Below are positions 9,512 through 18,620 of a stretch of DNA of 64,000 nt, piece after piece. The stretch spans positions 62,001 through 126,000 of the forward strand of contig JAAYDC010000016.1 of assembly GCA_012729455.1 (NCBI GenBank), read 5' to 3'. Numbering within the stretch: the stretch's first letter is position 1; every line of letters begins with the position of its first letter. The position numbers were made by a program, and so were the translations under genes. Source of the stretch: Chloroflexota bacterium (lineage in GTDB: Bacteria; Chloroflexota; Anaerolineae; UBA1429). The notes beneath the pieces were generated by a model. That model ran no database searches and was not told the origin of the DNA. It saw only the letters and a list, made by a program, of their open reading frames with translations.

Positions 9512-9540
9512 ATTATAGGCATGAACCTATCTGCTACCAA
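9512..9540 (-). promoter_or_regulatory. Promoter of udg-rnj
   Basis: Minus-strand TTGGTA, 17-base spacer, perfect TATAAT. Only 8 bases separate the -10 box from the udg ATG, so transcription should begin at or next to the start codon. Confidence 0.65.
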
Positions 9541-9549
9541 GGCTGCCGA

Positions 9550-9578
9550 TTGACGCAAGACCATTCTGACCATAAACT
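9550..9578 (+). promoter_or_regulatory. Promoter of the inositol-monophosphatase-family gene
   Basis: TTGACG, 17-base spacer, TAAACT on the plus strand, divergent from the udg promoter. The start codon is 28 bases further on, with a GGAGA ribosome site. Confidence 0.55.
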
Positions 9579-9606
9579 GCTCCCTAGCTATCCGTGGAGA
9601 CTGCCA

Positions 9607-10407
9607 ATGCTCGAGCTAGCCAAAATCGCCGCGCGTGTTGCCGGAGCAATCCTGCGCGAGCGCCACGGCCAACCGCACACCATCCATTACAAGGGCCTGC
9701 GCGATATCACCACCGAGGCCGATCTGGCTGCTGAGCGCGCTATCATCGAGATCATCTCTTTGGGCTGCCCCGGTGCCAAATTTATCACCGAAGAGAGCCA
9801 CCAGGCGCACCAGGATCTGTCGGGCGGGCCGGTATGGATTATCGACCCATTGGATGGCACGTCGAACTTTAAACACGGCTTGCCCGAGTTTTCCGTCTCG
9901 ATCGGCATGGCTGCCGGCGGCGAGCTTCAGGTCGGGGCAGTCTATGAGCCTATGACCGACCAGCTCTTTTGGGCAGAGCGCTCTCAGGGCGCCTTTATGA
10001 ACGGTACCCGGCTGCAGGTGAGTAACCTTGGCCTGGAAGGTGCCATGATCCAGCAGGATTGGCCGCGCCAGCCAGGCCCGCGCGAACGCATGCTGCGGTA
10101 TGCACAAGCCCTCTCGGTGCCAGCCGAGTGTCTGCGCTCGTGCGGATCAGCCGCGCTGGCTTTTTGCGCGGTGGCGGCTGGCTGGGCGGAGGCTTATATC
10201 CAGTTGACGCTGCAGCCCTGGGATGTCGCCGCGGGCATGTTGATCATCCAGGAGGCTGGCGGCGTTGCCACCAGCTTGGACGGTGTCAGCACCGACCTCT
10301 TTCAGCCCGACTGGCTGGCCAGCAACGGGGTGATCCACGACCAGTTGGTAGCGCTCTTACAAGCGGCTACAGATCGACCCGATCATCGGGCAAGTATGGG
10401 GTCTTGA
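9607..10407 (+). CDS. Inositol monophosphatase family protein
   Basis: A 266-residue lithium-sensitive phosphatase-fold protein. It has the metal-binding motifs EESH, WIIDPLDGTSNFKHG and, near the C terminus, LQPWDVAAGMLIIQEAGG. The likely substrate is myo-inositol-1-phosphate or a related sugar phosphate. Members of this fold also act as fructose-1,6-bisphosphatase or histidinol-phosphatase in some lineages, so the substrate is open. The ATG at 9607 is preceded by GGAGA and starts at the family N terminus; the longer open frame upstream is not used. The tail overlaps the 3' part of the broken cupin gene by 41 bases on the opposite strand. Confidence 0.87.
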   Translation: MLELAKIAARVAGAILRERHGQPHTIHYKGLRDITTEADLAAERAIIEIISLGCPGAKFITEESHQAHQDLSGGPVWIIDPLDGTSNFKHGLPEFSVSIGMAAGGELQVGAVYEPMTDQLFWAERSQGAFMNGTRLQVSNLGLEGAMIQQDWPRQPGPRERMLRYAQALSVPAECLRSCGSAALAFCAVAAGWAEAYIQLTLQPWDVAAGMLIIQEAGGVATSLDGVSTDLFQPDWLASNGVIHDQLVALLQAATDRPDHRASMGS

Positions 10408-10701
10408 TAAAGATCAGCTTCAGGTCAGACTGACCGGTGTTGTGGATGGAATGCTGGTCGGCGGGCTCGATGCGCAACGCATCGCCGGGCTGCACTGGAT
10501 ATTCAGTGCCGTTCACCACCATGCACCCCTGGCCTTGAGGATGTAAAAGGTCTCTTCAACCTCGCGGTGACAGTGTCCGCTGAGCTGCTCGCCGTTCAGC
10601 AGCAGGATAATGCCCCAATCCAGCAGCGGCCCGCGCATCAGATACTTGACGCCGCTCACCCCGTTACGAAACGGCTGGTCAGATTCACGCACGAATTGCA
10701 T
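10367..10701 (-). pseudogene. Cupin-domain protein with a one-base frameshift
   Basis: The first ~58 residues read as the first half of a small cupin (HCHREVEETFYILK contains the metal-binding His/Glu motif), then the frame hits a stop. One base over, the frame continues as MVVNGTEYPVQPGDALRIEP and then HSIHNTG, the second cupin motif, to a stop at 10367. The break is near 10529-10536, where one G appears to be missing from an AAGGGCC-like run. Restoring it gives a 111-residue single-cupin protein, the normal size. It follows the damaged alcohol dehydrogenase with an AAGGAG ribosome site. Cupins like this often bind or protect small carbonyl or sugar compounds; the role is unknown. Confidence 0.75.
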
Positions 10702-10712
10702 GTTACTCTCCT

Positions 10713-11857
10713 TTACAGGGCTGCCAGCAACACCTGGCGGATATCCTCGTGCTGCATTTTACGCGGATTGTGCGCGGTCGCGCCGGAAAGCATCGCCTCA
10801 GCGGCGATGTCATCGAGGTGCTCGATGCGCACACCATGGGCGACAGGTGAGCGGGCAAGCCCGCCTCTGCCAGCATTTCAGCGATGTGATCGATCGCGCG
10901 TTGGGCATTGCCATGCGCGTCATCCGCCAGCTCTGCCACGCCCAGCAGGCTCGCAACCTCCGCATACTTGAAATACGCATACGGCAGGTTGTGGCGCATG
11001 GTAGGGGCAAGCAGGATGGCACATACCGTGCCATGCGGGATGTGGTAGTGCGCCCTAAGCGGATGCGCCATGCCGTGCACCGCTCCCAGACGCGCGTTCG
11101 ACATAGCCATGCCGGCCAGCAGGCTGCCCATGCTCATCGCCTCGCGCGCCCTCTCGTCGCTGCCATCGCGGCAGACCCACAACAGGTGCGGGCCGATCAG
11201 CGCAATGGCCTGCTCGGCCAGGCCATCGGTGATGGCGCTGGCGGCGATCGAGGTATAGGCTTCAATCGCCTGGCACAGGGCATCGGCGCCAACCCGCGCG
11301 CTCACCTCGGCGTTGAGTGTGTGGGTCAGGCGTGGGTCGACGAGCGCCACCTGCGGAAACCAGTCGTTGACGTGGATGCTCTGCTTGAATGCCGTGCGCG
11401 GATCGGTCAGCACTGCGTTACGCGTGACCTCTGCGCCCGTGCCGGCGGTAGTTGGCACCGCCAGCATCGGCAGGGAGGGATTTTCGGGGGGGTATCCGGC
11501 ATGGTATATGCGGATATCCTGCGACTGGCGCGCCAGCCCGGCGATGGCTTTGGCCGTATCGAGCACGCTTCTCCCGCCGATACCCACCACACAGTCGCAG
11601 CCATGCGCGCGCACGAACTCCAGGCCGGCAGCAACGGTATCAAGGTCGGCCTCGCCGTGTACCTCGCTAAAGGTCGTCACCTCCAACCCGCCTCCCCTGA
11701 GCAGCTCGAACGGCGGCTGCTCGCTCATGCGCTGGCCGAGGCTCCTGCCACTCACCAGCAGGGCATGCTAGCCAAGGTTACGCGCCAGTTCGCCCAGGCG
11801 TGCGAACACGCCCGCGCCAAAGATAATCCGTGTCGGCAGATAAAAATCAGTTGCCAT
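10713..11857 (-). pseudogene. Iron-containing alcohol dehydrogenase, disrupted by a stop codon and a frameshift
   Basis: The gene should start at the ATG at 11857 (MATDFYLPTRIIFGAGVFAR). An in-frame TAG at 11768-11770 replaces the residue between LARNLG and HALLVSGRS, where the family usually has Lys or Arg. The body is otherwise typical: NAD-site GGRSVLDTAK, AVPTTAGTGAEVT, and the metal-binding GADALCQAIEAY and VHGMAHPL/IPHGTVCA segments. A second lesion near 10837-10840 (a C lost from CCCC) shifts the last ~40 residues; in the other frame they read VRIEHLDDIAAEAM and NPRKMQHEDI, ending at 10713. With two lesions a functional full-length enzyme is unlikely unless the sequence is in error. 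Its start overlaps the Nudix gene. Confidence 0.8.
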
Positions 11858-12374
11858 CCAGCCCCCTTACCGCCATGTAGCGAAACACCACCTCGCCGTT
11901 TTCCCCCTGAGTATAGTGCCCATAGAGGAGTTCATCAGGCGCCAGGTTCAGCACCTGCGGCACCAGACTGGGCATATCTGCTACCATTTCATCCCAGGGC
12001 AGGGCATCCAGAGCATGCCACTCGAGTGTACCCTCGCCCGAGGGTGTCACCTCACAGGTGGGAGCCTCACCGAGATACACAAACACCATGATCCCGCTTG
12101 GGTCACGCCTGTCAGCCACGTGGATGATCCCGCACAGCCTCAGTGCGGGCAGCTGCAATCCCGTCTCCTCGCTCACCTCGCGCAGGGCGCCTTCCAGCGG
12201 CGTCTCGTCGGGCTCAATGTGCCCGCCGATGCCGTTGAGTTTGCCGGCCCAAAGGCGCTTGTGCGGTGCCGCACGGATCAGCAGCAGCTTGCCGCCGTGG
12301 GTGATCAGACACAGCGCCCGCGGGATCACGCGGTGCCGGTCGGTGAGGTGGGTGCCCTGATCTTGCCAGCGCAT
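11847..12374 (-). CDS. Nudix hydrolase
   Basis: This 175-residue protein carries a complete Nudix box (GHIEPDETPLEGALREVSEE followed by TGL), the Mg-binding helix that hydrolyses nucleoside diphosphates linked to another group. The PRALCLITHGGKLLLIR start is the usual first strand. Specificity cannot be read from sequence; a MutT-like or ADP-sugar role is possible. I chose the ATG at 12374 because AAGGAGA precedes it; an in-frame ATG 24 bases upstream lacks a ribosome site. It heads the minus-strand module with the damaged dehydrogenase and cupin genes and appears intact. Confidence 0.85.
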   Translation of the reverse strand: MRWQDQGTHLTDRHRVIPRALCLITHGGKLLLIRAAPHKRLWAGKLNGIGGHIEPDETPLEGALREVSEETGLQLPALRLCGIIHVADRRDPSGIMVFVYLGEAPTCEVTPSGEGTLEWHALDALPWDEMVADMPSLVPQVLNLAPDELLYGHYTQGENGEVVFRYMAVRGLDGN

Positions 12375-12399
12375 GGCGCATCTCCTTGTCAGCCGCATG

Positions 12400-12429
12400 A
12401 TAGTAAAGCCTGTCGGGCCTGTCCATCAA
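12400..12429 (-). promoter_or_regulatory. Probable promoter of the Nudix module
   Basis: Minus-strand TTGATG, 18-base spacer, TACTAT, 25 bases upstream of the Nudix start. The match is moderate. Confidence 0.4.
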
Positions 12430-12447
12430 ATTGACCGTTGGGCCTGA

Positions 12448-12476
12448 ATGACTTAAGGTAGAACGAATTCTATCAT
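12448..12476 (+). promoter_or_regulatory. Possible promoter of the PLP enzyme gene
   Basis: ATGACT, 17-base spacer, TATCAT, with the start codon 21 bases downstream. The -10 box is good and the -35 box moderate. It is divergent from the Nudix promoter. Confidence 0.4.
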
Positions 12477-12497
12477 AACGACCGTAAGGTGTGCCCG

Positions 12498-13637
12498 ATG
12501 AAACCCAACACTGCGCTCTTGCACTATGCCGAAGACCCGTCCGACTGGCAGGGGGCCGTGAACCCGCCGATCTACCGCACATCGCTCTTTTGCTACGACT
12601 CGTGCCAGCAGATGATCGACGCCGGTGAGGGCAAGATCACACACTATTCTTATACTCGGTCCGGCAACCCCACCACGCATGTGCTTGAGGAAAAGATCGC
12701 CCTGCTTGAGCATGCCGATGGCGCGGTCGCCTTTGGCTCGGGAATGGCGGCTATCAGCACTTGCCTGTTGGCCATGGTGCGCAGCGGTGACCATGTGCTG
12801 CTGACGAACAACGCCTATGGGCCGGTGCATCGCCTCTGCAACCATACTTTGGCGCGCTTTGGAGTTACCACCAGCTATTACAAGCCCGGCGATGCCGCTG
12901 ACCTGGACGCCAATATCCCCGAGCACACGCGCGTGATTTACCTCGAATCGCCCGGCTCAATGACCTTTGAGATCACCGACCTGCGCGCCGTGAGTGCGGT
13001 GGCGCGCCGCCGCGGCATTGTCACGATTATCGATAACTCATGGGCCACACCCCTGTATCAGAACCCGATCGATCTGGGCATCGACCTGGTGGTGCACACC
13101 GGTTCCAAGTACCTTGGCGGACACTCTGACCTGGTCTTTGGTGTTGCAGCTGGCTCGCGTGAGCTGATCGAGCAGGTACATCGTCAGGCCTGCGAGCTGG
13201 GCGGGATCATCTCGCCCGAAGATGCTTACCTGGCGATCCGAGGGTTGCGCACCCTGCCGGTGCGTCTGGCACAGCACCAGCGCTCCGCCATGCAGATCGC
13301 CGCCTGGCTGAGCGAGCAGCCCCTGGTGACGGACGTGCTCTATCCGGGACTGGAGTCCTTCCCCGGGCATGCCCTGGCAGCTAGCCAGATGAGCGGTTAT
13401 TCGGGGGTCTTTACATTCAAGCTGCAGCCCAAGAGCCGCGAAGCCAATATGGCCTTTGTGGATGCACTATTGCCGCTCTTCCGGCTGGGATGCAGCTGGG
13501 GAGGATTTGAGAGCCTGGTGATCCCGGCCTTTGGCCTGGATGGCAGCGCCTACCGCGTCAGCATCGGGCTGGAGGATGTTGAAGACCTGCAAAACGTTCT
13601 GGCGGGCGCTCTGGACGCCTACGATGCGCACAGCTAG
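12498..13637 (+). CDS. Cys/Met metabolism PLP-dependent enzyme (cystathionine beta-lyase type)
   Basis: This 379-residue fold-type I PLP enzyme acts on sulfur amino acids. Signature parts are the N-terminal NPPIYRTSLF, YSYTRSGNPT, the FGSGMAAISTCLLAM segment, and the PLP lysine Lys204 in SKYLGGHSDLVFG. The C-terminal VSIGLEDVEDL is typical. The SKYLGGHSD form and length favour the cystathionine beta-lyase (MetC) branch, but beta-lyase, gamma-lyase and gamma-synthase cannot be separated with certainty by eye. The ATG at 12498 follows an AAGGTG site; a GTG 9 bases earlier is possible. The lytic transglycosylase gene starts inside its last 14 bases. Confidence 0.85.
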   Translation: MKPNTALLHYAEDPSDWQGAVNPPIYRTSLFCYDSCQQMIDAGEGKITHYSYTRSGNPTTHVLEEKIALLEHADGAVAFGSGMAAISTCLLAMVRSGDHVLLTNNAYGPVHRLCNHTLARFGVTTSYYKPGDAADLDANIPEHTRVIYLESPGSMTFEITDLRAVSAVARRRGIVTIIDNSWATPLYQNPIDLGIDLVVHTGSKYLGGHSDLVFGVAAGSRELIEQVHRQACELGGIISPEDAYLAIRGLRTLPVRLAQHQRSAMQIAAWLSEQPLVTDVLYPGLESFPGHALAASQMSGYSGVFTFKLQPKSREANMAFVDALLPLFRLGCSWGGFESLVIPAFGLDGSAYRVSIGLEDVEDLQNVLAGALDAYDAHS

Positions 13638-16104
13638 TCTCGCCCGGCAGCTCTCCAGCCTGCTGCTCGCATTGTGCCTGCTGTTGGCTGGCTGCAAGGG
13701 GCGCTCACCCGCCGAACTGCCACCCGATGACGGCGCCTCTGAGGTGATGCCCGAGGCAACCCTCGACCCCAACGACAGCGGTAGTTTTGTGCCGGCGGTC
13801 GTCGAGGATATCCCTGCTGCGCTTGCCGAGTTGCAGCGCGCAGAGTTGGATAACGACCCTCGCCGCAGCGTCGAACTGTACTATGGCTTGCTCAAGCTCC
13901 CCGAGGTGCCCGAGCGCGCCGAGCTGCAGATCAGGTTGGCGCGCACCCTGCTGGAACTCGATGAGCCCCTTTTGGCACTGGCGCAGGTGCTGCCGTTGGC
14001 AAGGGCAGATCCGCCCTTGCCGCAAAGCGGGCTGGCATATGGACTGGCAGGACGTGCCTATGACCTGCAGGGGGCCCGTGAATCGGCCATCAGCGCCTAC
14101 CGCAACTATCTGCGGCTGGTGCCAGCCGTCGAGCCCGACATACGCTGGCATATCGGGCAGATCCTCTCCAACATCGGCGACTACCGCGGCGCTCTAGCCG
14201 AATACGACGCCGTCGCGCCGGAACTGTTCAACGACTCGCAACGCGCCAGCCTGCTGGAGGAAAAAGCCAGCCTGCGGCAGCTCAATGGCGACCTGCAGGG
14301 GGCGCTGGCGCTGTATGACGAGATCCTGAGCTTTGCACAGCAGCCGACCTATCAGGCGCTGGTGCTGTATTGGAAGGGCACCGCGCTGATGAGCTCGGAT
14401 CAGGCCACCGGCATCGAGCTCCTGAAGCAGGCTTACCAGCGCTCCCCGAACAGCTATGCCGCCTACCTGGTGATGGGCATGCTCGAGGGTTCTGAGCATC
14501 AGTTCCTGAGCCAGCTGCAGCAATCTCGCATCTGCTACGACAACGCCCTGTATGAACGCAGCGCCGAACTGCTGTCAAGCTACCTGGCCGGCAACAGCGC
14601 GACGGCGGAATCCCTGTTACTGAGCGGCCTGCTGGCCGAAAAGCAGGCCCTGCTGCCGGAGGCTCTGGGCTACCTGGAACAGGCCATCCAGCTCGACAGC
14701 CTGGGGCCGTTCGCCAGCGAAGCCCGTTTTGCACGCGCCCGGGTGCTGGCCGCCAACGGAGAAAGCCCCAGTGAGGCTTACCGCGAGATTGTTGCACTGA
14801 CACCCGCCTGGCCGCGAGCCGCCGAGGCGTTGTGGCTTTCGGCGCTCTATCAGCAAGCGCGCGGCGACTGGCCACAGGCTCAGCAAGACTATCTGGCCAT
14901 CATGCAGAACTACCCCCAGAGCGAATATGGCGCCGATGCCGGCTTTCGCGCCGGGCTGGTGGCTTATGCCGCCACCGATGTCAGCCGGGCCGAGATCATC
15001 TGGGACAACCTGAACAGTGCCGCACCAGCCGACCCCAAGGTGCGCGTCAGGCTGCTCTATTGGTTGGGGGTAGCCACCATGCGTCTGGGCGATATGCAGC
15101 GTGCCAGCGACTACTGGCAGCAGGCAGCTGCTTTGTCTCCAGACAGCTACTATGGCCTGCGCGCATATGACCAGCTCAACGGGCGTGATCTGCTAATCGC
15201 CAACCAGCCTCAGCTGGCACTGATCGGGCAGCCGATCAGCGATGCCGAGTTCGAGGCCATGGATGCCTGGCTGGCGGCTGATCCGCGCACCGCCGCCGAC
15301 CCGACCGATCCAGCCGCCGACGCGAACTACCAGCGCGCAGCCGCACTGTGGGAACTGGGCTGGCCGCTGGCCAGTATGGCGGCTTACCGGCATTATGGCG
15401 AGCAGACCAAGGCATCGCCGCGCAGCCTGTTGCGGGCAGTGCGCCTGACAGAAAGTATCGGGGCATACCCGGCCAGCATCGCGCTGGGCGAGATTCTCAC
15501 CGCTGCCGTGGTCGCCCAAGGCCACAGCGATATTCCTGAGCTGTTGTGGCGCGTGGAAAACCCGGAACCTTACCGTGAGCAGGTCGCCGCATCGGTGGAG
15601 CTGCACGGCGGCGATGAGCTGCTGCTCGAAGCACTCCTCAAGCAGGAGAGCGCCTTCAGGCCGGGGGTTGCATCCTCCGCCGGTGCGGTGGGATTGGCGC
15701 AGATCATGCCAGGCACGGCCGAACAGATCGCCACACGTCTGGGGGAGACTTATGACCCGCAGGCGCTGCTGCGCAGCGGTACCAGCATCCGCTACGGTGC
15801 TTTTTACCTGAACCAGGCGCTCGCCAATTTTAATGGGGCGATCATGCCAGCCCTGTCAGCCTATAATGCTGGCACCGGGGCTACCCTTACCTGGCTGCAG
15901 ACCATGCAATTCACCGACGATGACCTGTTTTTTGAGCTGGTACCCTACGCCGAGACGCGCGCTTATCTGCGGCTGGTATATCGCAACTACCGGCTCTATC
16001 AGCACTACCATAGCGCCCAAACAACAACCTCCGCAACTGAACGGCGGAGATTGTCAGCCGGCTGGCAACTAGAAAACGAGGGTGGCGCTGGAGCGGTCGG
16101 CTGA
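13624..16104 (+). CDS. Lytic transglycosylase lipoprotein with TPR-type N-terminal domain
   Basis: The 826-residue protein begins with a lipoprotein signal (charged start, hydrophobic LLLALCLLLAGC with the lipobox Cys at about residue 24), so it should be anchored outside the cytoplasmic membrane. Residues ~50-640 are helical repeats of TPR/superhelical type (many A-x-x-x-L-x-x-A blocks). The C-terminal ~170 residues are an SLT domain: KQESAFRPGVASSAGAVGLA, QIMPGTAEQIA, and YNAGTGATLTWL, with the Glu of QES as the catalytic acid. The architecture resembles Slt70. It likely cleaves peptidoglycan glycan strands. Its last 36 bases overlap the convergent CoA-disulfide reductase gene. Confidence 0.9.
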   Translation: MRTASLARQLSSLLLALCLLLAGCKGRSPAELPPDDGASEVMPEATLDPNDSGSFVPAVVEDIPAALAELQRAELDNDPRRSVELYYGLLKLPEVPERAELQIRLARTLLELDEPLLALAQVLPLARADPPLPQSGLAYGLAGRAYDLQGARESAISAYRNYLRLVPAVEPDIRWHIGQILSNIGDYRGALAEYDAVAPELFNDSQRASLLEEKASLRQLNGDLQGALALYDEILSFAQQPTYQALVLYWKGTALMSSDQATGIELLKQAYQRSPNSYAAYLVMGMLEGSEHQFLSQLQQSRICYDNALYERSAELLSSYLAGNSATAESLLLSGLLAEKQALLPEALGYLEQAIQLDSLGPFASEARFARARVLAANGESPSEAYREIVALTPAWPRAAEALWLSALYQQARGDWPQAQQDYLAIMQNYPQSEYGADAGFRAGLVAYAATDVSRAEIIWDNLNSAAPADPKVRVRLLYWLGVATMRLGDMQRASDYWQQAAALSPDSYYGLRAYDQLNGRDLLIANQPQLALIGQPISDAEFEAMDAWLAADPRTAADPTDPAADANYQRAAALWELGWPLASMAAYRHYGEQTKASPRSLLRAVRLTESIGAYPASIALGEILTAAVVAQGHSDIPELLWRVENPEPYREQVAASVELHGGDELLLEALLKQESAFRPGVASSAGAVGLAQIMPGTAEQIATRLGETYDPQALLRSGTSIRYGAFYLNQALANFNGAIMPALSAYNAGTGATLTWLQTMQFTDDDLFFELVPYAETRAYLRLVYRNYRLYQHYHSAQTTTSATERRRLSAGWQLENEGGAGAVG

Positions 16105-18540
16105 GTTGATAAAGGTTGCCACACCGCCCAGTTCGACGCCGGGGATCAGCTCTTCCTGCTTGAACCCCATCATATCCATGGTCATCTGGCAGGCGATCAG
16201 GCGCGCCCCGCCCATCTGAGTCTGGTTGACCAGCGAAGACAGCGAATCGATCTGCTTTTGCTTCATCACGTTCTTCATCAGAGCCGTGCCGATGCCCAGC
16301 ATATTCAGTTTAGAGAGGCGCAGGGCATTCAGGCCTTTGGGCATCATCATGCCAAACATGCGCTCGATAAAGGTCTTTTGGGTGGCCACGTACTGGGTGC
16401 GGCGCAGCGCGTTGAGCCCCCAGAAGGTAAAGAACATGGTCACTTTTTGGCCGGTCGCCAGGGCGCCGTTTGCCACCACAAAGGCAGCCATCACCTTGTC
16501 AAAGTCGGAAGAGAACACCAGGATGGTCTTGTCGGTATCAGCCGGGCGGGAGTCGCTCGAACGCGGCAGCACATTTCCCTTGACAAACAGAGCCCGGATT
16601 GTGCCATCCGCCTCGTCACGGATGCTCATCAGGCGGTTGCCCGTGCTCTGTGCCCAGGCTTCGGCATCGCGCTTAAAACCCGGGTCAGAAGCCAACACCT
16701 CGAGCACGTCGCCGGGCTGCATGGTCTGCATCTGCTGAAAGACCTGTACGATCGGCCCGGGGCACTGCAAGCCGCGCGCGTCAACGCGGGCGTTGATCAC
16801 CTCAGAAATCAGGGAATCGGAATCGTCCGTGTTCATGGTGGAAGCCTCCGTTTGATCGCCTGGTACGGCGAGGGGAGCATCAGGCGAGCTCTGCGGCTCT
16901 ACGGCGGGCTCATAGGTCGTCCATCCGCCGGTGATATTGACGACATCAAAGCCGTGCTGGCGCAGCAGGCGCTCTACCACATAAGCGCGCCGCCCCACAC
17001 GGCAGTAGATTGCATAGGGCTTGGTACGATCGAGCTCATCCAGGCGCGAACGTATCTTGATATTTTCAATGTGAACCGCACCCGGGATATGCCCGAGATC
17101 CCATTCCGGGTCGGTGCGCACATCCAGGATGACATACTTATCGGAGTTGTCGACCACCTCTTTATAGCTGACCAGTTTGCTATCGCCGCGCAGGGCGTTG
17201 CTAGCCACAAATCCGGCGATGTTGACGGGGTCTTTGGCAGCCCCAAAAGGCGGCGCATAAGCCAGTTCGAGGTGTTCGAGATCATAGACGGTCATGCCCG
17301 CCTGCAAAGCCACCGCGAGCACATCAATCGTGCGGTCGACCGCGTTGGTGCCCACTACCTGCGCCCCGAGCAATTTTCCACTATCTGGTGCATAGAGCAG
17401 TTTGATGCTCTGCACGGTAGCCCCGGGATAGTAGGATACGTGGTCGTTGCTGTGGTTGATGCTCGTCATAAAGGGGATGCCGGCCTGTTGCAAACCACGG
17501 CTGTTGACCCCGACGCTGGCGACAGCCAGGTCAAAGACCTTGACGATCGACGTGCCCACCGTGCCGCGGTAGGCTACCTCCTTGCCGGCGATGGCGTCGG
17601 CGGCGATGCGCCCCTGGCGGTTGGCAGGTCCCGCGAGCGGAACTGCACAGGGTTGCTGCGTAACAGGGTTGAGCACCTGAACTACGTCGCCCACGGCATA
17701 GATATCCGGGTCGCTGGTCTGCATCTGCGGGTTTACCACGATGTGTCCGCGCGGGCCGATCTCCAAACCGGCCTCCCTGGCCAGGGTGCTCCCGGGGGTC
17801 ACGCCGATAGCCAGCACCATGAAATCAGCCGCCACTTCACGGCCGCTGGCAAGCGTCGAGACCAGCTGTCCCTCGCGCTGTTGAATCATGCGCAAGCCGT
17901 CGCCCAGGATCAGGCGCACGCCCTTGTCCCGCAGGTGGCGATGTACTATGGCGGCCATTTCGGAATCGATCAGCGCCATGACTTGCGGGAGCATCTCGAC
18001 CACCGTCACCTGCAAACCGCGATGGATCAGGTTCTCGGCCACTTCCAGGCCAATAAAGCCGCCGCCGATGACTGTGGCGTTGCGGCTGGTGCCGTTATCG
18101 ACCTCAGCCTTGACGAAATCCATGTCCACCAGGTCGCGCAGGCGGTAAACGCGCGGCAGATCCACCCCGATGATGGGAGGTACGAGCGGCATGGCACCAG
18201 GCGCCAGAACCAGTTTGTCATAAGATAACTGATACAGGCTGCCGCCCTCGGCCAAGTTGCGCACCTCGACGGTTTTTGCAACCGGATCGATGCGAGTGAC
18301 TTCCTGTTGGGTGCGTACGTCAAGGTTAAACTCGTCGCGCAGTTTCTCCGGGGTTGAGACCAACAGCGCGTTGCGTTCCGGGATCACCCCGCCGATATGG
18401 TAGGGCAGACCGCAGGTGGCGAATGAGACATACTTGCCGCGCTCGAGGAGGATGATCTCGGCGCTTTCATCGTTGCGCCTCAGGCGCGCTGCTGCGCTGG
18501 CTCCCCCCGCAACCCCACCGATAACGACGATCTTGGACAT
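16069..18540 (-). CDS. CoA-disulfide reductase fused to rhodanese, TusA and DsrE-like domains
   Basis: An 823-residue multidomain sulfur-handling flavoprotein. Residues 1-~450 are a pyridine nucleotide-disulfide oxidoreductase of the CoADR/Npsr class, with GGVAGGASAAARLRR at the N terminus and the single active-site Cys43 in SFATCGLPYHIGG. Residues ~458-545 are a rhodanese domain with active Cys in YCRVGRRAY. Residues ~585-650 are a TusA domain (ARGLQCPGPIVQVFQQM), and ~665-823 a DsrE/F-like domain with Cys in LIACQMTMDMMG. Together they could move a persulfide from domain to domain and reduce CoA persulfide or disulfide with NAD(P)H. It has its own near-consensus promoter and no operon partner. 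Confidence 0.9.
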   Translation of the reverse strand: MSKIVVIGGVAGGASAAARLRRNDESAEIILLERGKYVSFATCGLPYHIGGVIPERNALLVSTPEKLRDEFNLDVRTQQEVTRIDPVAKTVEVRNLAEGGSLYQLSYDKLVLAPGAMPLVPPIIGVDLPRVYRLRDLVDMDFVKAEVDNGTSRNATVIGGGFIGLEVAENLIHRGLQVTVVEMLPQVMALIDSEMAAIVHRHLRDKGVRLILGDGLRMIQQREGQLVSTLASGREVAADFMVLAIGVTPGSTLAREAGLEIGPRGHIVVNPQMQTSDPDIYAVGDVVQVLNPVTQQPCAVPLAGPANRQGRIAADAIAGKEVAYRGTVGTSIVKVFDLAVASVGVNSRGLQQAGIPFMTSINHSNDHVSYYPGATVQSIKLLYAPDSGKLLGAQVVGTNAVDRTIDVLAVALQAGMTVYDLEHLELAYAPPFGAAKDPVNIAGFVASNALRGDSKLVSYKEVVDNSDKYVILDVRTDPEWDLGHIPGAVHIENIKIRSRLDELDRTKPYAIYCRVGRRAYVVERLLRQHGFDVVNITGGWTTYEPAVEPQSSPDAPLAVPGDQTEASTMNTDDSDSLISEVINARVDARGLQCPGPIVQVFQQMQTMQPGDVLEVLASDPGFKRDAEAWAQSTGNRLMSIRDEADGTIRALFVKGNVLPRSSDSRPADTDKTILVFSSDFDKVMAAFVVANGALATGQKVTMFFTFWGLNALRRTQYVATQKTFIERMFGMMMPKGLNALRLSKLNMLGIGTALMKNVMKQKQIDSLSSLVNQTQMGGARLIACQMTMDMMGFKQEELIPGVELGGVATFINSADRSSATLVF

Positions 18541-18573
18541 ATTGCTCCCTATTTGCGTCCAGATTCGCGCACC

Positions 18574-18602
18574 AGTATACGATGCGGGGGTATGGTTGTC
18601 AA
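18574..18602 (-). promoter_or_regulatory. Strong promoter of the CoA-disulfide reductase gene
   Basis: Minus-strand TTGACA, 17-base spacer, TATACT: consensus -35 and a 5/6 -10 box, 33 bases before the ATG, which has an AGGGAG ribosome site. One of the best promoters in the window. Confidence 0.75.
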
Positions 18603-18620
18603 ACCACTTCTATACTCTGG

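Noticed and set aside
11768-11770. In-frame TAG of the alcohol dehydrogenase read as pyrrolysine or suppressed
   Set aside because: No pyl genes are in view, the position normally holds Lys or Arg, and a second lesion follows in the same gene, so a nonsense mutation is simpler.
10610-12091. A 493-codon plus-strand open frame across the alcohol dehydrogenase and Nudix genes
   Set aside because: The opposite strand carries recognisable, if damaged, dehydrogenase motifs. The plus frame is low-complexity shadow sequence typical of high-GC antisense.
16258-18228. A 656-codon open frame on the plus strand opposite the CoA-disulfide reductase gene
   Set aside because: It is the antisense shadow of a well-supported gene; its translation is His/Gln/Arg-rich without any domain and it has no ribosome site.
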